Source: Mycogone perniciosa (Eukaryota; Ascomycota; Sordariomycetes; Hypocreales; Hypocreaceae). Taken from it: a stretch of DNA of 64,000 nucleotides. The position numbers and the translations under genes are program-made. This document shows positions 11,708 to 22,093 of this stretch, piece by piece; positions within the stretch are counted from its first letter, which is position 1, and each line of letters opens with the position of its first letter. The DNA is taken from positions 1-64,000 of the forward strand of contig JAOALB010000180.1 of NCBI GenBank assembly GCA_025331125.1. Reading direction: 5' to 3'. The notes beneath the pieces were generated by a model, which saw only the letters and a program-made list of their open reading frames with translations, searched no databases and had not been told where the DNA came from.

Positions 11708-13145
11708 CTACAAGGACTTCCCGCAGGTTCCATATCTAGACAGGCAACCAGTCCCACAATGGCCAGTCGTGCTACCACACCAGCCACGCTGGGAACAGCA
11801 AGTTGCTCCAGGCTCATACAAGCACGTCGCATCACCGAAATTTGGCCCACATCGTCCATCCTTTGACGGGGGTAGTGTCGATCTGGGAGTGGAACTCGTC
11901 GTCGCAACGGGGCGCTTCGTGGTCGTCGTGCGGTCGAAATCCACCCGGCGGTACCAGTTCTCCTTGGGGTCTCTGAGACACTCTCCTACTGTTACCGACT
12001 TGAAGCCGTTATTGAACAAGCCTTTGAGCATGTACTCTGTCAAGTTGTATGCTGTTTGGTAGACTGGGTCGTGCTCGATCTGCAGGTAGCTCGTTGTTTC
12101 AGGGTTCTTGCCCTTGACAGCTTTGTCCCATATATTCTTGGACTGCTGAATCTCTTCGCGGGAATCGTGCAGGTATCCTTCGGTGTCGAGGTTGAAGTAG
12201 GTGATGTGGTATCCTAAATCGCCGAGCCATTGGTCAACCTGGTCGTTGCTAGCTGAGTACGGAGGGCGCATATAGGTCGGGAAGTATCCAAGGAGGTCAG
12301 CGATGGCGATCTCGTTGAATATCATCTGCTTGCGGACGTAGTCCTGGGTCAGAGTGGTGAGTCGCTGGTGAGACCAAGTATGACTGGCAACCTGATGGCC
12401 GTCGTTGATCATGCGTTTGATCAAAGCAGGCCAGTCTGTTTGCGGATCGTTGATGGCCCCTTTGCCCAGGTTGCGTCCAGTGATGAAGAAGGTGGCCTTG
12501 GCACCGTATTTCTGGATACGATGTGAGTTTCATCAGAGAACGGAGAGAGCTAAGGATGAAGAACGAACCTTGAGCAAGTCGAGGACATCTTTGGTGTAGT
12601 AGAATGGCCCATCGTCAAATGTCAATGCAATGACACCGTTTCTCTCGCAGTGATATACTGCCTCCCCATATGGCACAGGACCGATACGAGGCCGCGGCAC
12701 ATCCTCCGTATTTTTGCCTTGTGGTCTTTGATTCGCGTCACAACCTTCACCATATGAGAACTGGCACGAAGGAGCTGAGCAGTACAGATATCCAGCCCCA
12801 CACCATCTATACAGAGAACATTTAGCATCGACTGCCGGTGTGATACGGTCTCGGACATAAAACTCACCCTGCACTGGAACAGCACTCGCCACTTCTGCAT
12901 CTTGTCCCGAATTCAACACCACATCGGTCGTTGTTGCTAAGGGGGTATTTGTTCCAATCCCCCCCTTGCTGTCGTCGCTCAGGAGCAGGTGCAGCCACAG
13001 ATCGATACCGTAAAGGACCGGCTCTGGTGACTAGGTCTCCCGGTTTAACATTCCGACCAGTGATGAAGGTTGGTATGTGTACTCCGTGGACACCAATGGC
13101 AGAGGAGAATGCCGTGGTGAAAGAGATGAGAGTGGAAAAATGCAT
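11708..13145 (-). CDS. Secreted chitin deacetylase (CE4) flanked by two chitin-binding (CBM18) modules, 439 aa
   Basis: This is a polysaccharide deacetylase of carbohydrate esterase family 4, which removes acetyl groups from chitin N-acetylglucosamine outside the cell. Three exons: 13145-12868, 12806-12569 and 12511-11708; the sum is 1320 bases. The start at 13145 (MHFSTLISF) gives a signal peptide; an in-frame ATG at 13181 is less likely. The order is signal peptide, Cys-rich CBM18 (about 80-125, RCGVEFGTRCRSGECC then GWCGAGYLYC), and the CE4 domain. CE4 motifs are TFDDGP (motif 1, catalytic Asp and metal Asp), SHTWSH (motif 2, metal His) and RPPY (motif 3). A Thr/Ser/Pro linker and a second CBM18 (RCGPNFGDATC then GWCGSTTGHCG) end the protein. 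CBM18 on both ends suggests insoluble chitin as substrate. It may modify the fungus's own wall or host or prey chitin. Confidence 0.93.
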
Positions 13146-16100
13146 TGTGTATATGAAGTAAAGACGGCAGGGCAAATGCAAGGAAAGAGAGGGTGAGTAG
13201 ACCGTCTAATGAGTGGCAGTCAACCCAATGAAAGAGAGTGAGGGAGAGGCGAGAGACAGTGATATCCCACGACAAGCAAAGGCAAGATGTTTGTGTCGTT
13301 ATGGGGAGGAGAGCGTCCATTATAAGTAAATCACAAGCTCGCTTGTATGGATGGACCATGAATGATGGAGTGAGCGGAAGACATACACCTCCACAGCAGG
13401 TCGTACGACATCAAGCCCAGGACGCAAGCCAAGATCGTCTCTTCGGTGGTAGCCTCATGCGAGTCCTGGATGGTGAAGTTGTGCAGATACGTATATACTG
13501 TATCAGGCTGGCTTGTGTGTAGGCTGCAAGGGCTGGTCGATTATGTGGTAGCAAGAACCTATGAAGCTTTTCACCCAACTCTTTGAGTCCATTTAGAGTT
13601 CGTATTCGCTTCAGCTGCAGAAGCCTTCAAGTAGGCTTTTGGTCTTACGCAGGGGAACTCGTTGCAATAATCATCATACAAATATGCGAGGTGTGCTGAT
13701 GGCGTGATTCTATGGGACGAATTGAGGGAGCGAACCTCGGAGCGATTCATCTGGCCGACGGTGAGCTGCTGTACAGTTGCATATTCAGGTATCGTAAATG
13801 ATAAATGACATGTTGACGTTGTCCAACCGCACGTACACGCTGAAGTCTCGTATTGTTGATTTGTCATTTATTGATGCCCAATTCGAAGAGGGATGTACGG
13901 GGTATCACTGTCGAAGAAGTCTTGCATCTCCATCTTTCATGATATAATGATCTCTCGGCTATTACCGACCCCACGCAGGAACTGCATGGCGGTCCACTTC
14001 ACTTCTCCACGCGATCTTCGAAGGTTGTGAGGTTAGGCTCTACTCCGTACTTGGGCTCTACTGAGTCCAGCTGCATCGGCGCCACAAGAAAGAGATGCAT
14101 CTCAGCTTCTTGGCATTGGGTCGGGCACAGGGAACAACAATGGCGGATGGGTGGACTTTGGGTTACACGCAGGGAACAATCTTCTGTTTTGTTAACGCCA
14201 CCAATTTGAAGCGCATGTGCATCGGAACAAAACCTATTTCGGTCCTTCGGCTGAGCAAGTGCTTATAAGTATGCTTAATTAAGAGTGAACCAATCAATAA
14301 ACTTTGAATGCTTGTTTTTAGTCCGATGAGGCTTACACCAGATACGTGAGGCTTTGGAATCCACTCAAGACTAAGAAATGCTTGTTGGATCTTGGCTCAT
14401 TCGATACTTTGAATGCCAGGAGGGCATAAGATCGAGCTGCATAAGATCGAGCGGCATTGCGATCAAAGTAGAAACAGAGTTCAAGGTGCGAATATGCGAA
14501 TAAGCGTTCTTACTCGTATTCATATCAGGCAGTATGGGAATCAAAATAAAATAAAGTTTGCTGTGGAAATAACAATAAATGTTGCATGAATTACTGATGT
14601 CATGCCATTTACATACTGCTCTGCTCATATGAAGACAAGGCATGAAGCAACTTGATACGAGGGGTGTGGCAACGAGCCTAAATGAACGACAGGGATAGGA
14701 AGGTAGCATCAGAAAAGAGTTGAGAGGAGAGGGTTGGAGGCCTAGTGATGGAAATATGTGTACGAAGTATGAAGTACAGATGCAGTGGTATGCAGTGATC
14801 GACACAAGATACTTGGTGTGTGTAATGGAATTGATGAGGGCTGAAATCTTTGCACCTGAAAGAGGATAACGCCCACTACGCCGAAGTGTTACAATGCATG
14901 CATGGCGTCTTGTCTGAGCTAGACGAAAAGGTCGGTATAATATAATGCCAATTATGAAGCAAACAAGGGTGACGAAAACTCCATCATGGTTATCCGCGGG
15001 TTCGAATGTTGGTGGAGAAGCTTAGGCTTCACCCAGCAGTTTGGGCAGGGATCTCGGTCGTCGGCTAGGCTTCTCGGAGATGAACCACGCGAGGGATCCA
15101 TCCGACTGCATTCACTATCCATGCGGGCTATAAATAAGTTGTAGCGAAGACAACGTCAAAAAATGGTGAGACAAATTCTTGGGCCAAGTCGTTCTGTACT
15201 CGTACTCGTATGACAGCGTGGTGGATTGCCAATGGGCCAGGATAGACATAAGATGAGCCTCCTTACTGAAAGCTGTAGATCTTGCTCGGAATGCTCGGAC
15301 TGTCGATTGCAACTCCTCGCCGACCCGAAGTCGAACTAACCACAAGAGACTGGAAAACAGATTGGGCGAGAGTCAAATTCCTCGTTGCAGATTTCGCATC
15401 TCGGATTCGGTAATGTGGCAAACTGGGTAATGGCCCAATAGCCGTCATGCAAAGCCATGGTATTCAGAATTTTCATTGCCAAGTAGTAGTACTCGTACTC
15501 CGTCGTAGGCCAATCATTCCAGATATGCGTGAATTTTCGCAGAAGCTCTTGGCTAAAGGAACTCTGGGCCCTTTGGCAAGGAATGGAGTGGATTAATATA
15601 TGGAGACGGACGGCCAACTGCATGGACAGTGGATTCCATAGTGCAAAGTATGAAGCATATACATGGCAAATTATCCGAAAGAATATTAAGACGGATCATG
15701 CCCTCCCCACAGTCAATGAGTCGCTTCACTCAAGTTACGCCAAATCTCAATGACCGAGCCAGCAGCGAGTTTCGTATGACAGTAGGACAGCACTACTGAT
15801 TGACCGATGTCGGCAAACTTGGAGTGTTGGTTCGTCTTTTTATTTGCTTGGCTTGACCAGACAGGCCGACATTCTCGCATCTTAACCAAGGATGGCAAAG
15901 TGTTGAGAAGATTTTGTCGTCGCACGGCAGTGCTCGATCCGCAATGACTACCTATCAGATGATCAGATAACTCAACTAGATCATTTTTTTCCTTGTCTAG
16001 GGGCTGGGCTCAAGCTTTGTCGTTTTATCTAATCGATCTAGATCAGACTGTGTTGCCTGTTTACGAATATATAATAAGGTTCATTGCACAACGTTTTGAC

Positions 16101-16349
16101 TTGCTGGTTTTTGTGCTCACATGCCCTTTTCCCTTTGCATCCGCATCCGGATCTCCATGGATCACTGGACTTGGCCTCTTGTCTCAGATTTCTAAGCTCC
16201 CGGATAGGCACAGGTTTGGCAATAAAAACTTACAGGATACACGGTAGTACTGCAATCTGCTCTTCTGTGGCATTGCCTTTGCTGTGTGCCTCTGAAAAAA
16301 TCCCACCCCTCTGGAGTCTGCGACCAGCTTGTGAGACATCACCACCACC
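13146..16349. other. 3.2-kb intergenic region between chitin deacetylase and siderophore transporter
   Basis: I find no multi-exon gene that closes in frame. A short tandem repeat (GCATAAGATCGAGC, imperfect, two copies) lies at about 14426-14452. TACTCCGTAC occurs at about 14041-14050. Minus-strand open frames at 15115-15625 are adjacent but separated by a stop and resemble nothing I know. The right end is the siderophore transporter promoter. Confidence 0.5.
15962..15970 (+). promoter_or_regulatory. SreA-type GATA site (ATCAGATAA) upstream of siderophore transporter
   Basis: ATCAGATAA is an exact match to ATCWGATAA, the site bound by fungal iron-repressor GATA factors (SreA/Fep1/Urbs1 family). 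It lies 380 bases upstream of the transporter ATG. A near match (ATCAGATGA) immediately precedes it at 15954-15962, so the two make a tandem ATCAGATGATCAGATAA. Iron repression of the downstream gene is the expected consequence, by inference. Confidence 0.6.
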
Positions 16350-18158
16350 ATGTCGATCACGAACCCCGCATCGTCTCTCCATGAGACTGAAAAGGCTGGA
16401 GGCTCTCCCGAGATCAAAAACGACTCCAGCGAGGTCCACAGGACGGCGGCCGAGGCCGTCAAAAACATCACATCGCCTGGTGTCGCTCGAATCGAAGCAA
16501 TCTCCTCCTCCATCACACTTGTTGACCGCATCTCCATCTTCTTGGGCGTCTTCCTCGTCGCCTACGCTTACGGCCTCGATGGCACACTGCGATACGCGTA
16601 TCTGCCATATGCGACAGGCTCTTTCGACAGTCACTCTCTCTTGTCCACTATCAATGTCATCCGAGCCGTGATTGCGGCTGCCGCGCAGCCAACGGCCGCA
16701 AAGATCGCCGATGTCTTTGGCCGCGTTGAGCTTCTCTGCGTCTCCGTCTTCTTCTACGTGCTCGGAACCATTGTAGAGGCTTCCGCAACTAACATGGCGA
16801 CCTTTGCGGGTGGCAACATCATCTACCAGGTCGGCTACACCATGGTTATCCTCCTTGTCGAGGTCATTATTGGTGACATCACCTCCACTCGCGGTCGTCT
16901 CTTCTTTAGCTACGTCCCGGCGTTGCCTTTCATCATCAACACCTGGGTGAGCGGTAATATCGCTGACGCAGTCCTCGGAGCAACTACATGGCATTGGGGT
17001 CTTGGCATGTGGTGCATCATCTATCCTGTTTGCGCGCTTCCTCTGATCGTCAGTTTGCTGGTCGTAGGACGTCGAGCAAAGAAGCAGGGCCGGCTCGACA
17101 GCTACCGGTCATCCTTTGAGATCCTTGGCTTCAAGAACTTTGCCTTGGAACTCTTCTGGCTGCTCGATGTCATCGGCATCATCCTCCTGATTGCAGTATT
17201 TGCTCTCATCCTGGTTCCATTTACTCTTGCCGGCGGTGTTCAATCGCAATGGCGCTCTGCGCACATCATTGCGCCGCTCGTTATTGGCGTACTCTGTATC
17301 CCTGTCTTCATCATCTGGGAGCTCAAGGCCCCTCATCCTTTGGTTCCTTTCTCCCTGATGAAAGATCGATCTGTGTGGGCGCCTATCGGGATTGCCATCT
17401 GCTTGAACTTTGCCTGGACCATGCAAGGTGACTTCCTTTACACAGTACTCGTTGTTGCGTTCAATTTCTCTATCACGACAGCCACTCGTATCACCTCGCT
17501 CTACTCCTTCACCAGCGTCATCGTTGGCCCTCTTCTCGGTTTGGTGGTTTTCATGGTTCGCCGACTCAAGATCTTCATCATTATGGGAACCTGCCTATTC
17601 CTGGCCGCCTTTGGCCTGCTCATTCACTACCGTGGTTCTACCTCTGGTGGTAGCCGTGCAGGAGTCATTGGTGCACAAGTGCTCCTAGGTGTCGCTGGCG
17701 GCATGTTCCCATACACTGCCCAGGCCTCTCTCCAGGTCGGCTTGAAGCACGAAAACCTGGCTGTCATGACGGGTCTTTATCTGGCCGTCTACAACGTCGG
17801 ATCTGCTCTTGGAAACACCGTCTCTGGCGCCATGTGGACTCAAATACTGCCGTCTGTGCTTGAGGATCGACTTGCCAACATTAACTCGACCTTGGCCGTC
17901 GCCGTGTACAAGAATCCTCTTGAGGTCGCTACCATCTACCCGCCTGGTACCCCTGAACGAGACGCCATTGTCGACGCCTACCAGCATATCCAGCGACTAC
18001 TGACGATTACTGGAATCTGCATTTGCGTTCCCCTGATAGCATTTTCATTGTGTACCCGGAATCCTAAGCTTACCAATGAGCAATCACTGGCTAAGGACAC
18101 TGAGAGGCAAGGGGCTGCTAATGACCGTGAGGGTGAAGCTGCGCAAAGAACTGGATGA
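16350..18158 (+). CDS. MFS siderophore-iron transporter (SIT family), 602 aa
   Basis: A major facilitator of the siderophore iron transporter family, which takes ferric siderophores up across the plasma membrane by proton symport. It is intronless, and the ATG at 16350 follows a CACCACCACC leader. A soluble N-terminus of about 55 residues precedes roughly 14 hydrophobic segments. Family-like features include DRISIFLGVFLVAYAYGLDG in the first segment, then YLPYATGSF, KIADVFGR, and WHWGLGMWCIIYPVCALPL. The C-terminal part has the extracellular loop before the last helix (YPPGTPERDAIVDAYQHIQRLL), typical of SIT proteins. Length fits. The promoter carries an SreA-type GATA site. The transported siderophore cannot be told from sequence. 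Confidence 0.92.
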   Translation: MSITNPASSLHETEKAGGSPEIKNDSSEVHRTAAEAVKNITSPGVARIEAISSSITLVDRISIFLGVFLVAYAYGLDGTLRYAYLPYATGSFDSHSLLSTINVIRAVIAAAAQPTAAKIADVFGRVELLCVSVFFYVLGTIVEASATNMATFAGGNIIYQVGYTMVILLVEVIIGDITSTRGRLFFSYVPALPFIINTWVSGNIADAVLGATTWHWGLGMWCIIYPVCALPLIVSLLVVGRRAKKQGRLDSYRSSFEILGFKNFALELFWLLDVIGIILLIAVFALILVPFTLAGGVQSQWRSAHIIAPLVIGVLCIPVFIIWELKAPHPLVPFSLMKDRSVWAPIGIAICLNFAWTMQGDFLYTVLVVAFNFSITTATRITSLYSFTSVIVGPLLGLVVFMVRRLKIFIIMGTCLFLAAFGLLIHYRGSTSGGSRAGVIGAQVLLGVAGGMFPYTAQASLQVGLKHENLAVMTGLYLAVYNVGSALGNTVSGAMWTQILPSVLEDRLANINSTLAVAVYKNPLEVATIYPPGTPERDAIVDAYQHIQRLLTITGICICVPLIAFSLCTRNPKLTNEQSLAKDTERQGAANDREGEAAQRTG

Positions 18159-18793
18159 TGGCGGCATATAAAATTAACAACAGTGCATCTACTCGCCGCC
18201 TTCTCCACCACGTCTCGTTTAGTTAATTGTGAATAGATCCATAATTCAAGTCAATTCGATGTTCATCTTAATGAAGTTCATTTTTATATAACTCATGCCA
18301 AGAGTGCCTTTCACCTCCGATACCAGACAGTGCTGTCGCCCCAACTTGGACTTCCTGCCCAATGCTTACAAAGCGTTGGCCTTTTGATGGAGATGCTGTC
18401 ATCCATCCAATTACCAAGAGCTATTCCATGTGTGCGATGAAGTCAGGATCAAGTCATACGTAAACCTATCGAAATGCCGTCCAAAGTGGGATCGGATATT
18501 CAATCCGTCGGGATCAAAAGTTGGTAAATACTCATATAAGTGATACTTGATAATAGTGTGCCTAGTAGCCAATACCGCCTTAAAGTCAACAATCTTAGGT
18601 ATCATGAATCGCAAGTTCCTCCATTCCAAGGATCCTCTTCCGGTAGAGCACCCTCGTTCCACCCCAACTGTGCTGTCATCATGATCCCGATTTACCCACA
18701 TCTCGCCCATGACCCCCTAAAATGTGCAATAAAGCACAATTCCAATCACCCTCTCACAGGTGTTCAACCTCATGATATGGAGGTATGTTGTCA
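18159..18793. other. Intergenic, convergent 3' flanks
   Basis: This stretch separates the siderophore transporter and the unrecognised 216-aa gene, which converge. I see no supported feature. Confidence 0.55.
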
Positions 18794-19444
18794 TCATTCT
18801 TTCCGATTGGGGGCCTGCTCAACCTTCTTGTTCGGCCAGGGCCACCATCCATCCAAGGGCATGTCGTCGTAAATTGTGTTGAAGCCCCCTTCTTCCTCAT
18901 CTGTATGGTAATAATAGATGTATTTCCTATCCCAGTTGAACGCCTGAGAAAAGCGTATCTGATCAATCGAGAGGCTCTCCAATTTGAATGCCGACAGCAC
19001 AGAAAGCGTATTAGACAAGACAAAGAGACGAGCGACCCACTGAGCTGGCTCTGCCAAGTCCCTAAGAGAGTAGATGCGGGCGAGGCCCAAGTTGCTTGGG
19101 TTTATGACTTCACTTCGAATATTGTCCTTGCCAAAGACCATATATCCCTCCCCCCTTTTCACATTGGCAATGGACCAATGGAAGCCCTGCCTCATCAAGC
19201 GTGGCAAGTTTTTAGCCCGAATTAGGAACCGTGCTTCCCAGTCCACATTCATGTTTGGGGGACCCGAGTCAAGTACCATGCCAAAATTCCAGCGCTGATT
19301 TTCCCAGTCTGGGGGGCATTGCTTGTCCCACTCAGTTTCTATGCTCTCGTCGAATGTGCTGCCCGCAGAAGAGACGTTGTCGTATGAAGGGGGAGCAACG
19401 TCAATGTCTATGAGTGTGCGCTGCCCTGGCGCTTGGTGCTCCAT
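18794..19444 (-). CDS. Unrecognised 216-aa protein
   Basis: A single open frame of 216 codons from the ATG at 19444. I do not recognise the family. The predicted protein is soluble, with no signal peptide or membrane segment. The N-terminal 40 residues are polar and probably disordered (PPSYDNVSSAGSTFDES). The rest is rich in Trp, Tyr and Phe (QRWNFGMVLDSG, RQGFHWSIANVKRGEGYMVF, GGFNTIYDDMPLDGWWPWP), which suggests a folded beta-rich domain, and the C-terminus is basic. Good codon continuity and an ordinary upstream region support a real gene, but no second line of evidence is available. The region around VLSNTLSVLSAFKLESLSIDQ could be helical. No function is proposed. Confidence 0.5.
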   Translation of the reverse strand: MEHQAPGQRTLIDIDVAPPSYDNVSSAGSTFDESIETEWDKQCPPDWENQRWNFGMVLDSGPPNMNVDWEARFLIRAKNLPRLMRQGFHWSIANVKRGEGYMVFGKDNIRSEVINPSNLGLARIYSLRDLAEPAQWVARLFVLSNTLSVLSAFKLESLSIDQIRFSQAFNWDRKYIYYYHTDEEEGGFNTIYDDMPLDGWWPWPNKKVEQAPNRKE

Positions 19445-20243
19445 CTTTTATGTGTCGTATGAAGATGATTTGTTTGGAAGGTCGTAGAGATGCTACTGGC
19501 GTATGAAGATATTGAAATATACGTTGATTTTGTTGGAAGAATTAGGGTATGAGAGTGCGAACTGCGCCGTCTTAAATAACAAGATGGAAATTCCAGCTAG
19601 TATAAAGGTTTTTGTGCTAAGCTTCGAGAGTGCACACGTTTGGTGGACGTGCATTGAATGGTGGTATTAGTAATGCACAAGGTTGTGGGCTAAGATGTGT
19701 AAGTTTACGGAGTACTTCTTGGATTGACATGAATCACTATGAGTAGATAAAGTACTTTGTATGAGCTCTCGCAATGCAGGGATTACGGTATCGGATCGTG
19801 AAGTCGATTTAACATTGATTTAGTGCATAGCCTTGCCAGTAAATGGAACTTTAGGGTGATGATTGGTTGCATAGTATTGGTGACTTGGCTATACTTGGGT
19901 CGTAAGAATGAAGTTTTATTCTAAATTCGATAATTTATAGATAGTTAATGTCTCTATTGTAAGCATAAGCTAAGGCTTTACGGTGCAGGTGAAGATGCAG
20001 AGGGAAGGCTACTACCTCATCAAGCAACTCTTGCAATGTGTGCAATATTTAGATACATTTTTAGAGATGTCTTCGCGCATGAGGTCACGAAACTGATTTA
20101 ACAATCATCTACACAGTAGTCCAAAACGTTGCCAGTCGACGACTATCACTCGGATTCTCAGATTCTCAACTGCCAGACTCTCGGATCCTGTCTCGGACAT
20201 GCGCCTACATTTCTTGACGTAATATACTTTCCAACCCTTTTAC
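19445..20243. other. AT-rich intergenic region
   Basis: These 800 bases lie upstream of both the 216-aa gene and the first copy of the duplicated small gene. TACGGAGTA occurs near 19707. No open frame is supported. Confidence 0.5.
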
Positions 20244-20998
20244 GCATGGCTTTCCCTTTTCTTGGAACTGGGAAGCGGTGATGCAATTCTAGAGGAGGAA
20301 ATACCACCAAACGTCGGGCGCAGTCCCCAACTTCCCACATCGTTGTCGACTTCCATATCATCTCGTGCTTTCCCAACCTACTTGTTCTCGGTAAACTTGA
20401 CCACAAGTTCTTTCCTTTGATATTTGTGTAGGGGATAAAACTTCTTCCCATGGATGGGATGATTCGTTCTTCTTCTTCTTTTCTTCTCATCCACAAAACA
20501 TTCGCTAATTATAAATTTTTTTTTCAAAAAAAAATGGCTCGGTAAGTTGCTTTTACCCATTGATTCACGTGTTGATAAATGCTGACTTCTGAATAGCGTG
20601 TGGGTCAACCTCCTCCCCCCCACCACCACTACCACCGCGCCACCGGCGCCCACTGTTTACTCGCCGGCCGACCCTGCCGTCAGCTCTGCCTCCCAGAGCC
20701 CTGCCCCCCCTCCCGAACAATACTGTACGTTGGTTACGGCCAACCCCTTTTTCCTTATCGAGAAGTCCCAGCTAATATATTGGTCTTCTTCTTTTAGCAC
20801 GCCGCCGCTATGACGCGTCAAGGGAGGAGGGAAGGGCCGCTGGGGGGCTGACGGCCAACCCGGGGTCGGCGCGGGGGCGCCGGAGGAGAGACGGACGGCG
20901 TGGGGGTGGGGGGTGGAGGGGGGATGCGACCGTGACATTCTTTTGCTTATATATTTTATTATCCTTACTATTGGAATTGTTTTTGGCGTTTATTTTTA
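20244..20998 (+). repeat. Direct repeat unit, copy 1
   Basis: This is copy 1 of a diverged direct repeat of about 755 bases; copy 2 starts about 985 bases downstream. Similarity begins in the upstream region (GGAAGCGGTGATGCAATTCT here, GGAAGTGGTGATGCAATTCC in copy 2). It continues through the leader, two introns and three exons of a small gene, and fades after the coding region. Small indels and many substitutions separate the copies, so the duplication is not recent. Confidence 0.85.
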
Positions 20999-21024
20999 TA
21001 AAAAATAAAATAAACCAGCGTTAA
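20534..21024 (+). CDS. Small three-exon gene of unknown family, copy A (120 aa, predicted C-terminal membrane anchor)
   Basis: This gene is inferred from comparison with its tandem copy at 21520. Exons: 20534-20541, 20597-20724 and 20798-21024; the sum is 363 bases with closing phases. Intron 1 has GTAAGT, branch GCTGAC and TAG. Intron 2 has GTACGT, branch GCTAAT, a pyrimidine tract and TTTTAG. The same sites exist in copy B. The product starts MARVWVNLLPP, continues as a Pro/Thr/Ala/Ser-rich segment to PPPEQY, then an Arg/Gly-rich segment, and ends with about 22 hydrophobic residues (FFCLYILLSLLLELFLAFIF) plus a short basic tail. That layout suggests a tail-anchored or otherwise C-terminally anchored membrane protein. 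I recognise no family. The middle exons are strongly GC-rich while the anchor is AT-rich. Substitutions between copies are often non-synonymous, so a decaying repeat is a real alternative. Confidence 0.45.
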
Positions 21025-21226
21025 TCCATTTTTGGTCTTTTATTATGTGGTATCTCTACTGTATTACACATGATATTTACCATTTAATTCGATAAATCGA
21101 ATGGGACAAATGCTGAGGCAAGCAGTAGAACAAAATGGGCGGATTGTGCTGTGCTCTACTTCGTACCAGAGGTTTGTTGCTGCAGATTCGTAGCCACAAA
21201 AAAGTCCATGACAATGACGTCTCACA

Positions 21227-21987
21227 CATGGCTTTCCTGTCTTCCAAACTGGGAAGTGGTGATGCAATTCCGGAGGAGGAAGAGCCGCCAAATGTCGAAG
21301 GCGCAGTTCCTGACTTGCTAGCCATCTTGCACTTTCTTAACGACCACAAGTTCGTTCCTTCACTACTTTGTAGAGGATAAAACTCCTGTCCATGGACCGA
21401 GTTTTTGCATTTCTTTTCTCTTTTGTTTCCATCATCACTCACACATCATCACACATCACCAAACAAGCTTTTGGTTTTCTTCTCATCCCTAAAACATTCA
21501 TTGAATTTTTAAAAAAATTATGCCTCAGTAAGTCAGACATTTGCTTTCACCCATTATCCCGATACACACAGAGTACTCCGTACTGACTTCTGAATAGTTT
21601 TTGGTTGTCACTCCACCCCCTCCCGACCACCGCGCCACCGGCGTCCTCGCCGCGCGACCCCCGGGCCGCCGTCGGTTCCGCCCCCGGGGGCCGTCCCCCT
21701 CCTCGCGAACAATACCGTACGTGACGGCCGAACCCGACCCCGTTTTCCTGCCCGAGAAGTCCGAACTAATATATTGATTGTCTTCTTAGCACGCGGCCGC
21801 TGCGAAGCGTCCATCGAGGAGGGGGTGGCCGCTGGGGGGCCGATGGCAACCCCAGGGTCGGCGCGGAGTCGCCGGTGGAGAGACGGACGGGCGGGTGGCG
21901 GGTGGAGGGGGGATGCGACCGCGACATTCTTTTACTTATATATTTTACTATCCTTACCATTGGAATGGTTTTTGGGGTTTATTTTTG
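21227..21987 (+). repeat. Direct repeat unit, copy 2
   Basis: Second copy of the diverged direct repeat, in the same orientation, containing the second small gene. Its first intron has gained about 15 bases that include a TACTCCGTA motif (21574-21582). Confidence 0.85.
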
Positions 21988-22001
21988 TACAAAAAAAATA
22001 G
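21520..22001 (+). CDS. Small three-exon gene of unknown family, copy B (112 aa, predicted C-terminal membrane anchor)
   Basis: Tandem paralogue of the gene at 20534. Exons: 21520-21527, 21598-21716 and 21790-22001; the sum is 339 bases with closing phases. Exon 1 has the same 8-base length as copy A. Exon 2 is 9 bases shorter and exon 3 has a 3-base indel, so all indels preserve the frame. Splice sites and branch sites are conserved (TACTGAC in intron 1, ACTAAT in intron 2). The product starts MPHFWLSLHP. It keeps the EQY-P-R-R/G-R block at the exon 2/3 junction, the AAGG and TPGSAR blocks and the WRGDATATFF entry to the hydrophobic tail (YLYILLSLPLEWFLGFIF), ending VQKK. It converges with the MFS gene 92 bases downstream. 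No function is proposed. Confidence 0.45.
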
Positions 22002-22093
22002 CAACTCCAGTCAACATGGATTGCTCTAATCAATTACCACAGATTACTCTCAGTGCTGAACCTTTGATAATCTGGCCTCTGGGCATTGTCAGT

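Noticed and set aside
14985..15020. GGTTCGAAT sequence resembling a tRNA T-loop
   Set aside because: No acceptor, D-arm or anticodon stem could be folded around it on either strand.
15115..15623. Two adjacent minus-strand frames that might be one broken gene
   Set aside because: No recognisable domain in either, and joining them gives no known family; left as intergenic.
16230..16994. 254-codon minus-strand frame over the siderophore transporter start
   Set aside because: Antisense shadow with a repetitive Asp/Gly/Val composition. The plus-strand transporter is unambiguous.
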